Shown: positions 31,932 through 40,869 of the stretch, piece by piece
Numbering within the stretch: position 1 is the first letter of the stretch
Layout of the letters: each line of letters begins with the position of its first letter
Source: Candidatus Zixiibacteriota bacterium
Lineage (GTDB): Bacteria > Zixibacteria > MSB-5A5 > GN15 > FEB-12
Direction: 5' to 3'
Length of the DNA stretch: 50,451 nt
Assembly: GCA_028715215.1 (NCBI GenBank)
Contig: JAQUSF010000009.1
Location: 1-50,451, forward strand
Program-made: the position numbers and the translations under genes
The notes under the pieces: generated by a model
The model's input: the letters and a program-made list of their open reading frames with translations, nothing else
Told to the model about the DNA's origin: nothing
The model's database searches: none

Positions 31932-33926
31932 CTATCTCTTTAAGTTTACCAGCTGGTCGAGCATTTCATCCGAGGTGGTAATAATCCGGGCGTTAGCCTG
32001 GAAACCGCGCTGGGTGGTAATCATGCTGGTGAATTCCTGAGCGATATCCACCGACGATGATTCCAGGGCACCCGAGGTAATTTCACCGGAGATGGTCGAA
32101 CCGGCTACGCCTTCGACCGCTTCACCGGAGTTGGCCGAAGTCTGGTACAACGACCGCCCGGCTTTGAGCAGACCAGCCTGGTTGTTGAAATCAGCCAGAA
32201 GAACCTGCGCCAGAATACGGGTCACCCCGTTGGAAAAGATACCCGAGATATTACCGCTTTTATCGATGGCTATTTTTTCCAGAATACCCATCCCGTAACC
32301 GTCCTGAGCGATAATCGTGGCGGTATGGGTACCCGATGCAAAGCTGGTCAGTCCGTCGAAGTTACTGTTCGTTCCGGCGTCCACGGCTACTTCCATTACA
32401 TTCGCCCCGTTATTGGGATTGATGACAATAGCCGAAGCCCCGCCGTTGTATTCAAAAGTATTCAAAGAACCGTCAGAATTAAAAGATACATATCCGGACC
32501 GCCCGACGGTAATTTCTTCACTGCTCAGAGTAGAGGCTTGCCATTCCCAGCGATTCGGTATCAAAGACTTGGAAAATTCAACAGACAGCGTATGTCGCCC
32601 GCCTTGCGAATCATAAACATTGATGGAGGTGGAATGAGCAGTCAGGTCGGTGTTGACGATAAGGTCACTGCCGGCTGTCGCCGCCAGGCCGCCGGCACCG
32701 GCTTTTAACTCTACCCCGCCGCCGCCGAGACCGCTTAATCCGGTCACGAGCCCGGTGGTTTCATCGAACACCAGATTCAGTGACGTTGTCACCGGACCGG
32801 CGGCTATGCCGGTTCCCCGGGTGGGAGTGAAAACATCGGTTGCGGCAAGAGTCGTGGCCATACCGCTGTTGGCTGATATCGAGGTTCCGTTAACACCGAA
32901 TAGAACCCCGACAATATTACCGGCGGTGGCGCCTGACCCGGCCGCCGCGGTGTAATTACCGACAGTCGAAGTTATATTATAATCAGTACCGCTGCCGGCC
33001 TTGGTACGGGTAATTCTTATTTCCCCGCCCTCGAGTACGGCCGTTATCCCTTCAATCTGGTTGATAGAGCTGACGACATCGTTAACGGTGGAATTGACAT
33101 TCATACCCGTTATATATTCAATTGGCCCGCCATCGACAGAAAAACCGAAATTGGTAAAATCGTCGATACCCAGGGTTCCCAGCGTCATGGTTCCACCCAG
33201 GCTGCCCACCAGCGCGCCGGTGCCGTCATTGCCGACATTGGCGCCGGTAGCTTCGGAATTAGTCGGCTGTGCCCCGACAATAGAGATGACGTGGGTTCCC
33301 CCGACTCCGTTAGCCGCCGTTCCATTGACGGAAACGATATTGGAATTACCACTGTTGACCAGGCTGGCCCGCGAGTCGGTGGCCGAGGCATCGATATTGT
33401 TAGCCAGCGTGATTTCGGTCGTTCCCCGGGCAGGATCCTGCTGGCCAAACGGCAGTGTTATCTGACCGATTGTCGCCAGGGAAGGTATTACTCCACTGGA
33501 ATCAGCCATTTTACCCAGGACAAAAAGCCCGTTAGCCGGGTCAACCAGCGTCGAATCGGCGTCAAAACCGAACGCCCCGGCCCGGGTATAAAATTTGTTG
33601 CCGTAATTATCACCCAGGATAAAAAAGCCTGAACCCTGAATAGCCAGATCGGTAATCTGGCCGGTAGTTTCCAGACCACCCTGAAGGAACATGTTATCAA
33701 TCGCACTGACCTGCATACCCAGACCCAGCTGGACCGGGTTGGTACCGCCGGAGATGGCCGAGGGCCGTCCGGCTCCTTTATAAGTCTGAACCAGGGCTTC
33801 CTGGAAATTGACACGTCCGCATTTAAAACCGATCGTGTTCACATTGGCGATATTGTTGCCAATGACATTCATTTTTGTCTGGTGATTCTTAAGTCCAGAA
33901 ACACCGGCATACAAAGAACCCATCAT
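31932..33926 (-). CDS. flgE: flagellar hook protein FlgE
   Basis: The 664-residue product has the N-terminal rod/hook motif (SLYAGVSGLKNHQTKMNVIG, then NNIANVNTIGFK) and a C-terminal heptad helix ending in NARIITTSDEMLDQLVNLKR. The central region is large and rich in Gly, Thr, Ala and Ser, giving a hook protein much longer than the E. coli one (about 400 residues). An AGGAGG site stands ten bases before the ATG-ATG start, directly after two tandem hairpins. The protein is the FliK-measured hook subunit. Confidence 0.96.
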   Translation of the reverse strand: MMGSLYAGVSGLKNHQTKMNVIGNNIANVNTIGFKCGRVNFQEALVQTYKGAGRPSAISGGTNPVQLGLGMQVSAIDNMFLQGGLETTGQITDLAIQGSGFFILGDNYGNKFYTRAGAFGFDADSTLVDPANGLFVLGKMADSSGVIPSLATIGQITLPFGQQDPARGTTEITLANNIDASATDSRASLVNSGNSNIVSVNGTAANGVGGTHVISIVGAQPTNSEATGANVGNDGTGALVGSLGGTMTLGTLGIDDFTNFGFSVDGGPIEYITGMNVNSTVNDVVSSINQIEGITAVLEGGEIRITRTKAGSGTDYNITSTVGNYTAAAGSGATAGNIVGVLFGVNGTSISANSGMATTLAATDVFTPTRGTGIAAGPVTTSLNLVFDETTGLVTGLSGLGGGGVELKAGAGGLAATAGSDLIVNTDLTAHSTSINVYDSQGGRHTLSVEFSKSLIPNRWEWQASTLSSEEITVGRSGYVSFNSDGSLNTFEYNGGASAIVINPNNGANVMEVAVDAGTNSNFDGLTSFASGTHTATIIAQDGYGMGILEKIAIDKSGNISGIFSNGVTRILAQVLLADFNNQAGLLKAGRSLYQTSANSGEAVEGVAGSTISGEITSGALESSSVDIAQEFTSMITTQRGFQANARIITTSDEMLDQLVNLKR

Positions 33927-33940
33927 GATTCAATGTCCTC

Positions 33941-33977
33941 CTTGCTTGTCAGCAAGACCTCCCCATCTAAAATGGGG
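33941..33977 (-). promoter_or_regulatory. two tandem hairpins in the flgE leader
   Basis: CCCCAT/ATGGGG (33961-33977) and CTTGCT/AGCAAG (33941-33956, loop of four) lie back to back in the 98-bp gap before flgE. The second ends on the AGGAGG ribosome site. The arrangement suggests control of flgE translation or transcript processing. Confidence 0.5.
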
Positions 33978-34024
33978 TCCAGTCCTGTAAATTGTTTATT
34001 TTGTATTTTTATCATTTTATCTTC

Positions 34025-34429
34025 TCAAATTATGACCGCCGAATCGATGGAGGTGATGACGCCTTCCCGCAGGTTCTCGCGGTCAAAAGCCGTGATGACC
34101 GTGCGATTCTTAACCGACACAACCAGGGCGGCTTCGTCGGTTAAAATAAGAGTCTCTCTGGAGCCCTTTACTTCGGCTTTGTCGAGAGCGTCGGCAACCT
34201 TAGCCAACTGCTCGTTATTCAACTTAATACCCCGTGAAAACAACCGTTCGGAAGCATGCCTGGAAAACTTTATCTCCCGGTCTCCGGCCATCTCCTGGCA
34301 AAACATTTCCTTGAAATCCTCACTGCCTGCTTTCGGCGAGGAGTTATCTATTTTATCCCGTTGTACTATTTCCAGCAGATTCACCGGCCGCTGATAGTTA
34401 CTGATTTTCATGGCACTGCCCGTCATCAT
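34025..34429 (-). CDS. TIGR02530-type flagellar operon protein
   Basis: The product (134 residues from the ATG-ATG at 34429) has the family core: IKFSRHASERLFSRGIKLN, then LDKAEVKGSRETLILTDEAA, and SVKNRTVITAFDRENL, ending in ITSIDSAVII. This small family is found between flgD and flgE in many genomes and has no known activity. Alternative starts at 34462 (overlapping the flgD stop) and further up are possible; none has a strong ribosome site. It is cytoplasmic as far as sequence shows. Confidence 0.85.
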   Translation of the reverse strand: MMTGSAMKISNYQRPVNLLEIVQRDKIDNSSPKAGSEDFKEMFCQEMAGDREIKFSRHASERLFSRGIKLNNEQLAKVADALDKAEVKGSRETLILTDEAALVVSVKNRTVITAFDRENLREGVITSIDSAVII

Positions 34430-34451
34430 GGTTATTTCCCGTCTTTCCTTT

Positions 34452-35150
34452 TCAACCTTCATCTTTGTCAAAAGCGCCCGGCTCACCTATAGCCAGGATA
34501 TCGCCCATGGGAATTTCCATCCCGTTAACTTTCAAATAGGCTACACCTTCGCGGTAAACAATCGAGGTTACCGTGCCGACCAGCGACAGGCTGGGAGTAA
34601 AACTTTCTCCCTCGCTGTTGGTTGCCACCGCTTCGACCGTGTAATAACCTTCCGGAGCGCGGTTGCCCAGACTATCTTTGCCGTCCCATTTAACGGTGTT
34701 GACGCCGGCTTTGACATTATCCTTTGTTATGGTCGCAATTGTAACACCGGTGCTGTCTCTTACAATCAGCTGCACACTGGCGGCATCCTGACCGATGGTG
34801 AAGGCAATTTCGGGTTTATTATCGGTATCGAGATATATGCCTTTGTAACTGGCTTTGACATCCTTGCCAATCAACCCTGAAGCCATGGTGTTGTTGATTG
34901 ACTGCATCTGCAGGAAATCCCACTGGTTTGAGGTACTGATACCTTCAGCGATATTGTTCATCTGCTCCAGGCTCGAAAACTGCGCCAGCTGAGCGATAAA
35001 ATCTTCATCCGCCATCGGACTCAAAGGATCCTGGTACTGCAATTTGGTCACCAGAAGCTGCAAAAAATCATCCTTGCCCAGAGACTGCATGCTGCCAGTT
35101 TGTTTCGGGGCGCCGCTGGCGTCGGTGGCTACGGGTGAAATAAAAGACAT
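34452..35150 (-). CDS. flgD: hook capping protein FlgD
   Basis: The 232-residue protein has the conserved FlgD N-terminus ([20 protein letters not shown], then [17 protein letters not shown]) and the later Ig-like and tudor-like hook-cap domains ([20 protein letters not shown]). It caps the growing hook and is exported. Its start is 10 bases from the fliK stop. No anomaly seen. Confidence 0.97.
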   Translation of the reverse strand: MSFISPVATDASGAPKQTGSMQSLGKDDFLQLLVTKLQYQDPLSPMADEDFIAQLAQFSSLEQMNNIAEGISTSNQWDFLQMQSINNTMASGLIGKDVKASYKGIYLDTDNKPEIAFTIGQDAASVQLIVRDSTGVTIATITKDNVKAGVNTVKWDGKDSLGNRAPEGYYTVEAVATNSEGESFTPSLSLVGTVTSIVYREGVAYLKVNGMEIPMGDILAIGEPGAFDKDEG

Positions 35151-35160
35151 TGTTTTACTC

Positions 35161-36762
35161 CTAAGCTAAAAGATTGACCCCATGCACATTTATATAAGTA
35201 TCCGGCGCCGGTACGAACACGTCCGGCTTTTCATCAATACCGGTCAATAAATCATCATCGAAAATATAGCGGTTATAACGAGAAGGTTTCCCCCAGACGG
35301 TTTGCCGGGCGAAATTGTTATTCTGTAATTCTCCGCCGTTCACACCGACCTCAAGGTAATCAACCTTGATACCGTACCGCGACAACTGCTGGGTCAACTG
35401 GTCCAGCGAACTTTCAACCAACTGCTTGGCTTGAACATTTTCAACCATCAAGCGGACACTGAGCGTATTGTCGCGTACAGTCAGAAACAGTCGGGCTGGT
35501 CCCAGGTTCTCCGGCTCCATCTTTATCGTTACCGACCGGCCATTCGGTTTTAATATCTGCTTGAGGTTGTCCGGCAAAGTGAAGCGTATTGATGAAGGCA
35601 TGTCGGTCTGGCGCGGTGTATCCGATGCGGTCATATCAAGTTTATTACTGACCGGATTTATCGGTACTTTTCCCATGTCCGGAGTATTAAAATCATCTAT
35701 CGTGAACGTTTCACTATATCGATTTAATTTTTCAAAATTATTATCAATTAACATATTGCGAAGAGATGAATTTAATTTACCCTCCGGCAAAATAGTTTCA
35801 GCCGGCGGCAAAAGACTTTTGTTTGTCATGACGGTGTTTATATTCCTGCTTCCGGCATTATCACTTTTATTTTCAAGGCGGGTTTTAATATCGCTTTTGG
35901 CTAATTTCCCGCGGAGGATAATCTCCTGCCCCGACAGTTCGGCAACCAGTTTATAACCTGTGGAATCACCCGTCCGGTTTTGAAGATCTTTCTCTCCGCT
36001 TACATTGCTTATTTCCAGTTCTTTCAAATTCACCCGGGAGAATAGTTTATTCCATTCGGAGGACGTGCCGTTTAGCCATCCCGAATTGACATTTACCGTG
36101 TTAAACGGTCTCATCGTCAGCAAGTTTGAAAAATCGCTGCCGGTCGCAGGTTGATAAAATTCACCCGCCAAAGTCTGTACGGGAACGGATATTTTTATGT
36201 CCTGGCCCGGTTCGTCTATCGGCTGCACGGCTAAATGCAACTGACCATCAGTTATGTCCGAAGACAACACCCTGTATTTACCGGTGTCGATTTCGAGGGG
36301 CATTTTATTAATAATGTCATCAAGGTTCTTATTGGTTTGTACCGCTCGTAAAGGTGATTCAACAATGACATTATCAGACCTGGCATTATTAATGGACGGT
36401 TCGAGATTGCCTTCAGTTAATAAACTACCATCTTTTAAAGCTGTAACCTCACTATTATTATCATTGATACAATAATCAGGGTAAAACAGGTTTTTCAGAC
36501 TCTGATTTGTAAGTTTTTCATTCGCAAAAAGGGCTTCGACACTTTTATCGAATAACAGGTCAAACGGCTCCGCCGTATAATTTTCGGGGACATTCAATAG
36601 TGTCTGCCGGGCAACCTTCGGGCCGATACCCAGTTGATTCATAATATCAAAGAAAGCCGGCGAAATACCCTGTAAACCGGTAAACCCGGACGTTGAATTA
36701 TTGGTCCCGGAGCTGAAATTTCCCGGTAAAAGAGCCAGAATGTTGTTGCCGGAACTGGTCAT
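35161..36762 (-). CDS. fliK: hook-length control protein FliK
   Basis: The 533-residue protein has a long, low-similarity N-terminal region, presumably the molecular ruler, and a C-terminal Flg_hook domain at about 390-490 ([20 protein letters not shown], then [20 protein letters not shown]). FliK is exported and interacts with FlhB to switch export specificity. The gene begins three bases after the motE-like gene and is followed by flgD. Assignment depends on the C-terminal domain and the locus. Confidence 0.92.
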   Translation of the reverse strand: MTSSGNNILALLPGNFSSGTNNSTSGFTGLQGISPAFFDIMNQLGIGPKVARQTLLNVPENYTAEPFDLLFDKSVEALFANEKLTNQSLKNLFYPDYCINDNNSEVTALKDGSLLTEGNLEPSINNARSDNVIVESPLRAVQTNKNLDDIINKMPLEIDTGKYRVLSSDITDGQLHLAVQPIDEPGQDIKISVPVQTLAGEFYQPATGSDFSNLLTMRPFNTVNVNSGWLNGTSSEWNKLFSRVNLKELEISNVSGEKDLQNRTGDSTGYKLVAELSGQEIILRGKLAKSDIKTRLENKSDNAGSRNINTVMTNKSLLPPAETILPEGKLNSSLRNMLIDNNFEKLNRYSETFTIDDFNTPDMGKVPINPVSNKLDMTASDTPRQTDMPSSIRFTLPDNLKQILKPNGRSVTIKMEPENLGPARLFLTVRDNTLSVRLMVENVQAKQLVESSLDQLTQQLSRYGIKVDYLEVGVNGGELQNNNFARQTVWGKPSRYNRYIFDDDLLTGIDEKPDVFVPAPDTYINVHGVNLLA

Positions 36763-36764
36763 AG

Positions 36765-37529
36765 TTAATTATCCGCAATCGTAATCATCTGTTTGGATAG
36801 CCGGGCAGCCCTTTGCGCCGGCATTAATTGAAGCACCGCAGAGGCGTTTTTCTGTTTCATCCGCGGCAAAATCGATACCACCGTAGCGTCGTCGAGATTA
36901 GCCATCAAATTGCTGACCGCCCGGGCATCCATCCCGTCATAAAGCTTTGCCAGACTGGTGATACGGGCTGATTCCGCCTGTTCAATTTTAAGGATTTTCT
37001 GGGTCACCTTTTTGTCGAGGATATTCAACTCTTTTTCCCGAGCCGCCAGTTCTTTTTCTTTTTCCGCCAGACGTTTGTTTTCTTTTTCCAGCCAGTTTAC
37101 CGCGGCCAGAGAATCCTCGACTGACAGAGTTGATTCACTTTCTCCCAAATCGTCCTTCCCGGGAGCGAAATCCAGAAAGGACAGATTGTCCATTATCTTG
37201 CTTAAAGCATCGGAGTCACTATTTTCCAGTATGGCCAGGAGAGAATCATTATTTAACGCCTCCGTATTTGCTATTTCCTCTTTAACGGTTGCTTGTTCAA
37301 CCTTAGCAGGTTCTTGAGGTTCGGTCTTATTTTCGGTTGGTACGGCGATTTCTCCCTTATCCCCACCCATCAGAAACACTGTTCCGATAACTATTAACGT
37401 CATAACAACAATTCCGGCCAACCCGAAAATGATATATCTGACCAAACCGCTTTTAGACTTTGGTTTTTGGGTGGTCTCAGGTTCAGCTTTTCTACCACCC
37501 TCAGGATTTTGTTTAATTTCATCAGCCAT
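36765..37529 (-). CDS. MotE/MgtE-N-like flagellar protein
   Basis: The 254-residue protein has a short charged N-terminus, one transmembrane helix (about 28-52), an acidic linker, a coiled coil (about 140-190, NKRLAEKEKELAAREKELN) and an MgtE-N-like tail (LYDGMDARAVSNLMANLDDA, then VVSILPRMKQKNASAVLQLM). This layout is that of MotE, a periplasmic protein needed for motility in Rhizobium-type bacteria and encoded in flagellar loci of many others. It is the first gene of the hook/export transcript, 31 bases downstream of the start predicted from the sigma-54-like site. Confidence 0.8.
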   Translation of the reverse strand: MADEIKQNPEGGRKAEPETTQKPKSKSGLVRYIIFGLAGIVVMTLIVIGTVFLMGGDKGEIAVPTENKTEPQEPAKVEQATVKEEIANTEALNNDSLLAILENSDSDALSKIMDNLSFLDFAPGKDDLGESESTLSVEDSLAAVNWLEKENKRLAEKEKELAAREKELNILDKKVTQKILKIEQAESARITSLAKLYDGMDARAVSNLMANLDDATVVSILPRMKQKNASAVLQLMPAQRAARLSKQMITIADN

Positions 37530-37570
37530 TTTTTAATCCTAACAAATGCTATGATCTCAACAATCAAATA

Positions 37571-37587
37571 AGCAAGGGGTATGCCAA
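37571..37587 (-). promoter_or_regulatory. sigma-54-type promoter before the motility locus
   Basis: The minus-strand sequence TTGGCATACCCCTTGCT matches the sigma-54 pattern TTGGCACG-N4-TTGCW at 15 of 17 positions if the free bases are counted, with the -24 GG and -12 GC intact at correct spacing. Transcription would begin near 37560, about 31 bases before the motE-like ATG. No activator site was identified. Confidence 0.65.
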
Positions 37588-37744
37588 TCCTTACCAGGCG
37601 AGCCTATCCGCATGTCACACAATATGTTGCCGCTCGAAAGCAACAGCCTTTGAGGCTTTATATAATTGGTGAAAGTGAAAATTTTTCCACCTGACCGGGA
37701 AAGAAAGAACGATTTTAAAAAAAATTAAATCTATTATACAACAA

Positions 37745-37780
37745 GTTCATTATTAAGGGTCAAGTCATTGTTTAATGAAC
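37745..37780 (+). promoter_or_regulatory. 8-bp dyad before the aspartase gene
   Basis: GTTCATTA (37745-37752) and TAATGAAC (37773-37780) are exact inverted copies separated by 20 bases, about 75 bases before the ATG. It may be an operator for a dimeric regulator. It does not resemble the CRP consensus TGTGA-N6-TCACA. Confidence 0.4.
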
Positions 37781-37852
37781 ATTTAAATGCTTCTTGCCAG
37801 TAAGACCATTTTGCCTTAAACTAAACGAAATATCTATTAAAGTGGAGAAAAA

Positions 37853-39721
37853 ATGGACACTGCCCGAATGAACGAATTTTTAAAAGATATCGAATTGTTT
37901 AAAGATTTGAATGATGAGGAGCTCAAGCTTCTTGCTGACAACCTCGAAGAAATAAAACTTCAGCCCAACAGCTTACTATTTTCGGAAAACAGCCCGCGCA
38001 AGTACCTTTATATAATTTTCGACGGTGAAATTGAACTCTATAAAACCACCACCTTCGGCGAGGAAAAACGGCTTACCTTCTTTAAAAAATACGATTTTTT
38101 AGGCGAGGGTTCGCTGATGGACGACTACCCCCATTCCACATCCGCCCGCTCGATTCTAATCACGACCGTATTTGCCATCAGCCGTGAAAAATTCACCGCC
38201 CTGTCTCGAAAACAGCCCTCGATAGCTTTCAAGGTCCTTTCCCGGGTCTCGCGTGTTATTTCCCGTCGGATGCGCCTGACCAGCACCAGGGTCATCAATG
38301 CCGGGGCGCAGTACATTTCCGGCCGCACCCGCCGCGAACACGATATGCTGGGGGAACGCGATGTTCCTTTCGAATATTACTACGGCATCCAGACCCTGCG
38401 GGCACTCGAGAATTTCAATATCAGCGGCGTAACGCTGGCCATGTACCCGGTTCTTATCGAGGCTATGGCGATGGTTAAAATGGCTGCCGCCGAAGCCAAT
38501 TTTGAGCTGGGTTTACTGCCCGGGAATATCCACAAAGCGCTTGTCCAGGCCTGCGGTGAAATAATAGCCGGCAAGTTCCATACCCATTTCGTGGTGGATA
38601 TGATCCAGGGCGGTGCCGGAACCTCGACCAATATGAACGCCAATGAGGTTATCGCCAACCGGGCTCTGGAAATTCTCGGCTATGAAAAAGGTCAGTATGA
38701 ATACTGCCATCCCAATAACCACGTCAACCTGTCGCAGTCGACCAACGATGTATATCCGACTGCCATATCGGTCGCCATCTATAACAGTAATAAAAAACTG
38801 ACCGAGGTTTTAAGCCGGCTGATTGAATCAATGTGCAAGAAAGGGCGGGAATTCGCTCACATACTTAAAATGGGACGGACCCAGCTTCAGGACGCCGTAC
38901 CGATGACGCTGGGACAAACTTTCGAGGCTTTCGCCGACACCCTCCGGGAGGAAATCGACCGCCTGGAGCAGAATGCCCGGCTGTTTCTCGAAGTTAACAT
39001 GGGGGGAACGGCCATCGGCACCGGTATCACCGCCGACCCGGAGTACAGCGATAAAGTCATCAGGCAACTGCGGCGTATTACGGGACTGGATATTACCCTG
39101 GCGCCCAACCTGGTTGAAGCTACTTCCGACACCGGTCCGCATATCATGTATTCTTCCGCCCTTAAACGCCTGGCCGTGAAGCTGTCCAAAATATCGAACG
39201 ATTTGAGACTGCTGTCGTCGGGACCGCGTGCCGGCCTGAACGAAATAAACCTCCCCAAAATGCAGCCCGGTTCGTCCATAATGCCCGGCAAAGTGAACCC
39301 GGTCATCCCCGAGGTGGTCAATCAGATCGCTTTCAAGGTTATCGGTAACGATTTAACGGTAACAATGGCCGCCGAGGCCGGTCAGCTGGAGTTGAATGTC
39401 ATGGAACCCGTCATCACCCAGAGTATTTTCGAATCGACCGAAATGCTCAAAAACGGTATGATGACGCTGCAGCTGCGATGTATCGAGGGCATTACGGCTA
39501 ATGAAGATATCTGCCGCCGTATGGTGGAAAACAGTATCGGCCTGGTGACGGCGCTGGTTCCGGCTCTCGGTTACGATACCTGCACTCAACTTGCCAAAGA
39601 AGCGCTGGATAACAACCGTGGCGTGTATGAGCTGGTGCTGGAAAAGAAACTGCTGTCAAAAGACGAACTGGATAAACTACTCGACCCGCGAAATATGATT
39701 GTGGCAAAAAAAAGAGTTTGA
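37853..39721 (+). CDS. cNMP-binding domain fused to aspartate ammonia-lyase
   Basis: The 622-residue protein has two parts. Residues about 12-140 form a cyclic-nucleotide-binding beta-roll and C-helix (YLYIIFDGEIELY, then FLGEGSLMDDYPH). From about 163 it is a complete aspartase: GGAGTSTNMNANEV at 253-266, KMGRTQLQDAVPMTLGQ at 339-355 and the superfamily loop GSSIMPGKVNP at 473-483 with the catalytic serine. The lyase half resembles E. coli AspA more than FumC and should convert aspartate to fumarate and ammonia. In the nucleotide pocket G84 and E85 are kept, but the phosphate-binding arginine position appears to be His94. The ATG follows GTGGAG. Ordinary aspartases are about 470-480 residues and lack the N-terminal domain. 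Confidence 0.92.
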   Translation: MDTARMNEFLKDIELFKDLNDEELKLLADNLEEIKLQPNSLLFSENSPRKYLYIIFDGEIELYKTTTFGEEKRLTFFKKYDFLGEGSLMDDYPHSTSARSILITTVFAISREKFTALSRKQPSIAFKVLSRVSRVISRRMRLTSTRVINAGAQYISGRTRREHDMLGERDVPFEYYYGIQTLRALENFNISGVTLAMYPVLIEAMAMVKMAAAEANFELGLLPGNIHKALVQACGEIIAGKFHTHFVVDMIQGGAGTSTNMNANEVIANRALEILGYEKGQYEYCHPNNHVNLSQSTNDVYPTAISVAIYNSNKKLTEVLSRLIESMCKKGREFAHILKMGRTQLQDAVPMTLGQTFEAFADTLREEIDRLEQNARLFLEVNMGGTAIGTGITADPEYSDKVIRQLRRITGLDITLAPNLVEATSDTGPHIMYSSALKRLAVKLSKISNDLRLLSSGPRAGLNEINLPKMQPGSSIMPGKVNPVIPEVVNQIAFKVIGNDLTVTMAAEAGQLELNVMEPVITQSIFESTEMLKNGMMTLQLRCIEGITANEDICRRMVENSIGLVTALVPALGYDTCTQLAKEALDNNRGVYELVLEKKLLSKDELDKLLDPRNMIVAKKRV

Positions 39722-39760
39722 CGGCTTTACGACACAAGATAAAAACCTGTTTCACGTTCC

Positions 39761-39805
39761 GTCAGGTCTTACAGACCGAAGGCGAGTACGACCTGACACT
39801 TTTTT
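39761..39805 (+). terminator. terminator after the aspartase gene
   Basis: GTCAGGTC (39761-39768) pairs with GACCTGAC (39790-39797), followed by six T residues. An alternative inner hairpin GGTC-TTACA-GACC uses the same left arm. It lies 40 bases beyond the stop. Confidence 0.75.
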
Positions 39806-39840
39806 AATACTTACCGAGTCACTATTGATTTATTAGGTAG

Positions 39841-40293
39841 CTACTTATTTTTTCTGCCGCGTGGTCTGCCGGGCTTGCGTTTTTTTACCCTGGCATGGAT
39901 GGCGTCAAGAACAGCCTGACTTTCGTAAGGTTTGACAAAGATATCATAATCTTCCGGTGGCATCGGAAACTCGAGTTTTTTCATCACAATATCGCCATGA
40001 ATAAATTTGGCTTTCAGCATATCGCAGGGATAATCGTCGCAACAGGCACAGTTTTCCAAATCCTTTTCAATTACACAAGCCCGTACCTTACAGCCGGGGT
40101 CAACAAGCTGAATTGCATCACCATCTTTTGCCAGGCAACCGTCACAGAAACATTTTTCAATCGGCAGGTAATATCCATAATATTTCATCAGGCCGTCGCT
40201 GAAACGCACCTGGTCCTCGCTGCCCCTGTTATTCTCACGATAAGCCAGGCAGAGATTACAGCGGTAGCCGCACCGGGCAATAATGTCTTTCAT
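39841..40293 (-). CDS. DUF3795 protein with AT-hook-like C-terminus
   Basis: The 150-residue protein has the cysteine-rich DUF3795 pattern: C8-x3-C12-x2-C15 (ARCGYRCNLC), FCDGC near residue 49 and NCACCDDYPCDM near 82-93, probably a zinc-binding fold. The last 14 residues are strongly basic and contain PGRPRGRK, an AT-hook core. DUF3795 proteins normally end without such a tail, so this one may bind AT-rich DNA. It is convergent with the aspartase. No membrane segment or catalytic motif is evident. Confidence 0.85.
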   Translation of the reverse strand: MKDIIARCGYRCNLCLAYRENNRGSEDQVRFSDGLMKYYGYYLPIEKCFCDGCLAKDGDAIQLVDPGCKVRACVIEKDLENCACCDDYPCDMLKAKFIHGDIVMKKLEFPMPPEDYDIFVKPYESQAVLDAIHARVKKRKPGRPRGRKNK

Positions 40294-40438
40294 GGCTATG
40301 TTTCTCCTTGTTAATCAGGATTTTTTTTCAACAGCCCGTTATCACTGGATAAGGAGTCGTTAATCGAAAACTGACAGAAACCGAAATGCTATCTGATTGA
40401 TTATCGGAAAAATAAAACTTTTTTAATATTTCTGCAAT

Positions 40439-40468
40439 AAAAAAAGCAGGGCTTCTTTAAAGCCCTGC
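40439..40468 (-). terminator. terminator after the small unknown gene
   Basis: On the minus strand GCAGGGCTT and AAGCCCTGC form a 9-bp stem followed by seven T residues. It is 45 bases past the stop of the 107-codon gene. Confidence 0.9.
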
Positions 40469-40513
40469 CCGGTTAACCAACCATTATAAGCAGGCATAAT
40501 GGTTTTGCGTGTG

Positions 40514-40828
40514 TCAGGAATTCTGGTCGTCCTTGTTGTTGAAACGGTCCGTCATTTTCTTTTTCTTCCACCCCTGGAGCCTCGCCCTGATCAGAGTTTC
40601 ACGCAAAGACGCATTGGGCCTTAAAGAAAAATCACAAATTTTCTGTAACGCCATCACCCTGTTTCTTTCCACCTCCCGGACTTTAAAAGCGAGGATATTC
40701 ATCTCCATCTGATCCAGGCCTTCGGGCTCTACCGGCAGCAGTAATTTCCACAACGAGCGGGGAATGCCCTTCAACATCACCCGGATGTTGTAGTAAGAGT
40801 TAAGTTTTTCATCAATGTTGTACTTCAT
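40514..40828 (-). CDS. small protein of unknown function
   Basis: The product (104 residues from the ATG at 40828) opens with a short beta pattern (YYNIRVMLKGIPRSLWKLLL), has a helical middle (MEMNILAFKVREVERNRVMA) and a very basic, charged end (LQGWKKKKMTDRFNNKDDQN). A ribosome site overlaps the alternative GTG start at 40837. A strong terminator follows, so it is probably expressed as a single-gene unit. The opening faintly recalls the pRiA4b ORF-3 family, but this is not enough for a call. Confidence 0.65.
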   Translation of the reverse strand: MKYNIDEKLNSYYNIRVMLKGIPRSLWKLLLPVEPEGLDQMEMNILAFKVREVERNRVMALQKICDFSLRPNASLRETLIRARLQGWKKKKMTDRFNNKDDQNS

Positions 40829-40852
40829 AGTTATCACCGCCTATCGGGTTTG

Positions 40853-40869
40853 GCCGGCTTCCTGCCGGC
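40853..40869. repeat. GCCGGC hairpin upstream of the small gene
   Basis: Two GCCGGC copies separated by five bases can form a 6-bp hairpin just ahead of the small gene at 40514-40828. The rest of the 272-bp gap up to the UbiA gene shows no coding frame. Confidence 0.4.

Larger units (their letters stand above)
37530..37852. other. 323-bp divergent region between motility locus and aspartase
   Basis: It contains the sigma-54-like element (37571-37587), an AGCCT/AGGCT mini-hairpin (37645-37657) that may be a weak terminator, and an 8-bp dyad at 37745-37780 close to the aspartase gene. There is no coding frame of note. A GTGGAG ribosome site precedes the aspartase ATG. Confidence 0.7.

Noticed and set aside
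31932-33926. Large size of FlgE as a sign of a fusion or error
   Set aside because: The frame is continuous and the middle has a uniform hook-like composition; long hook proteins are known in several phyla.
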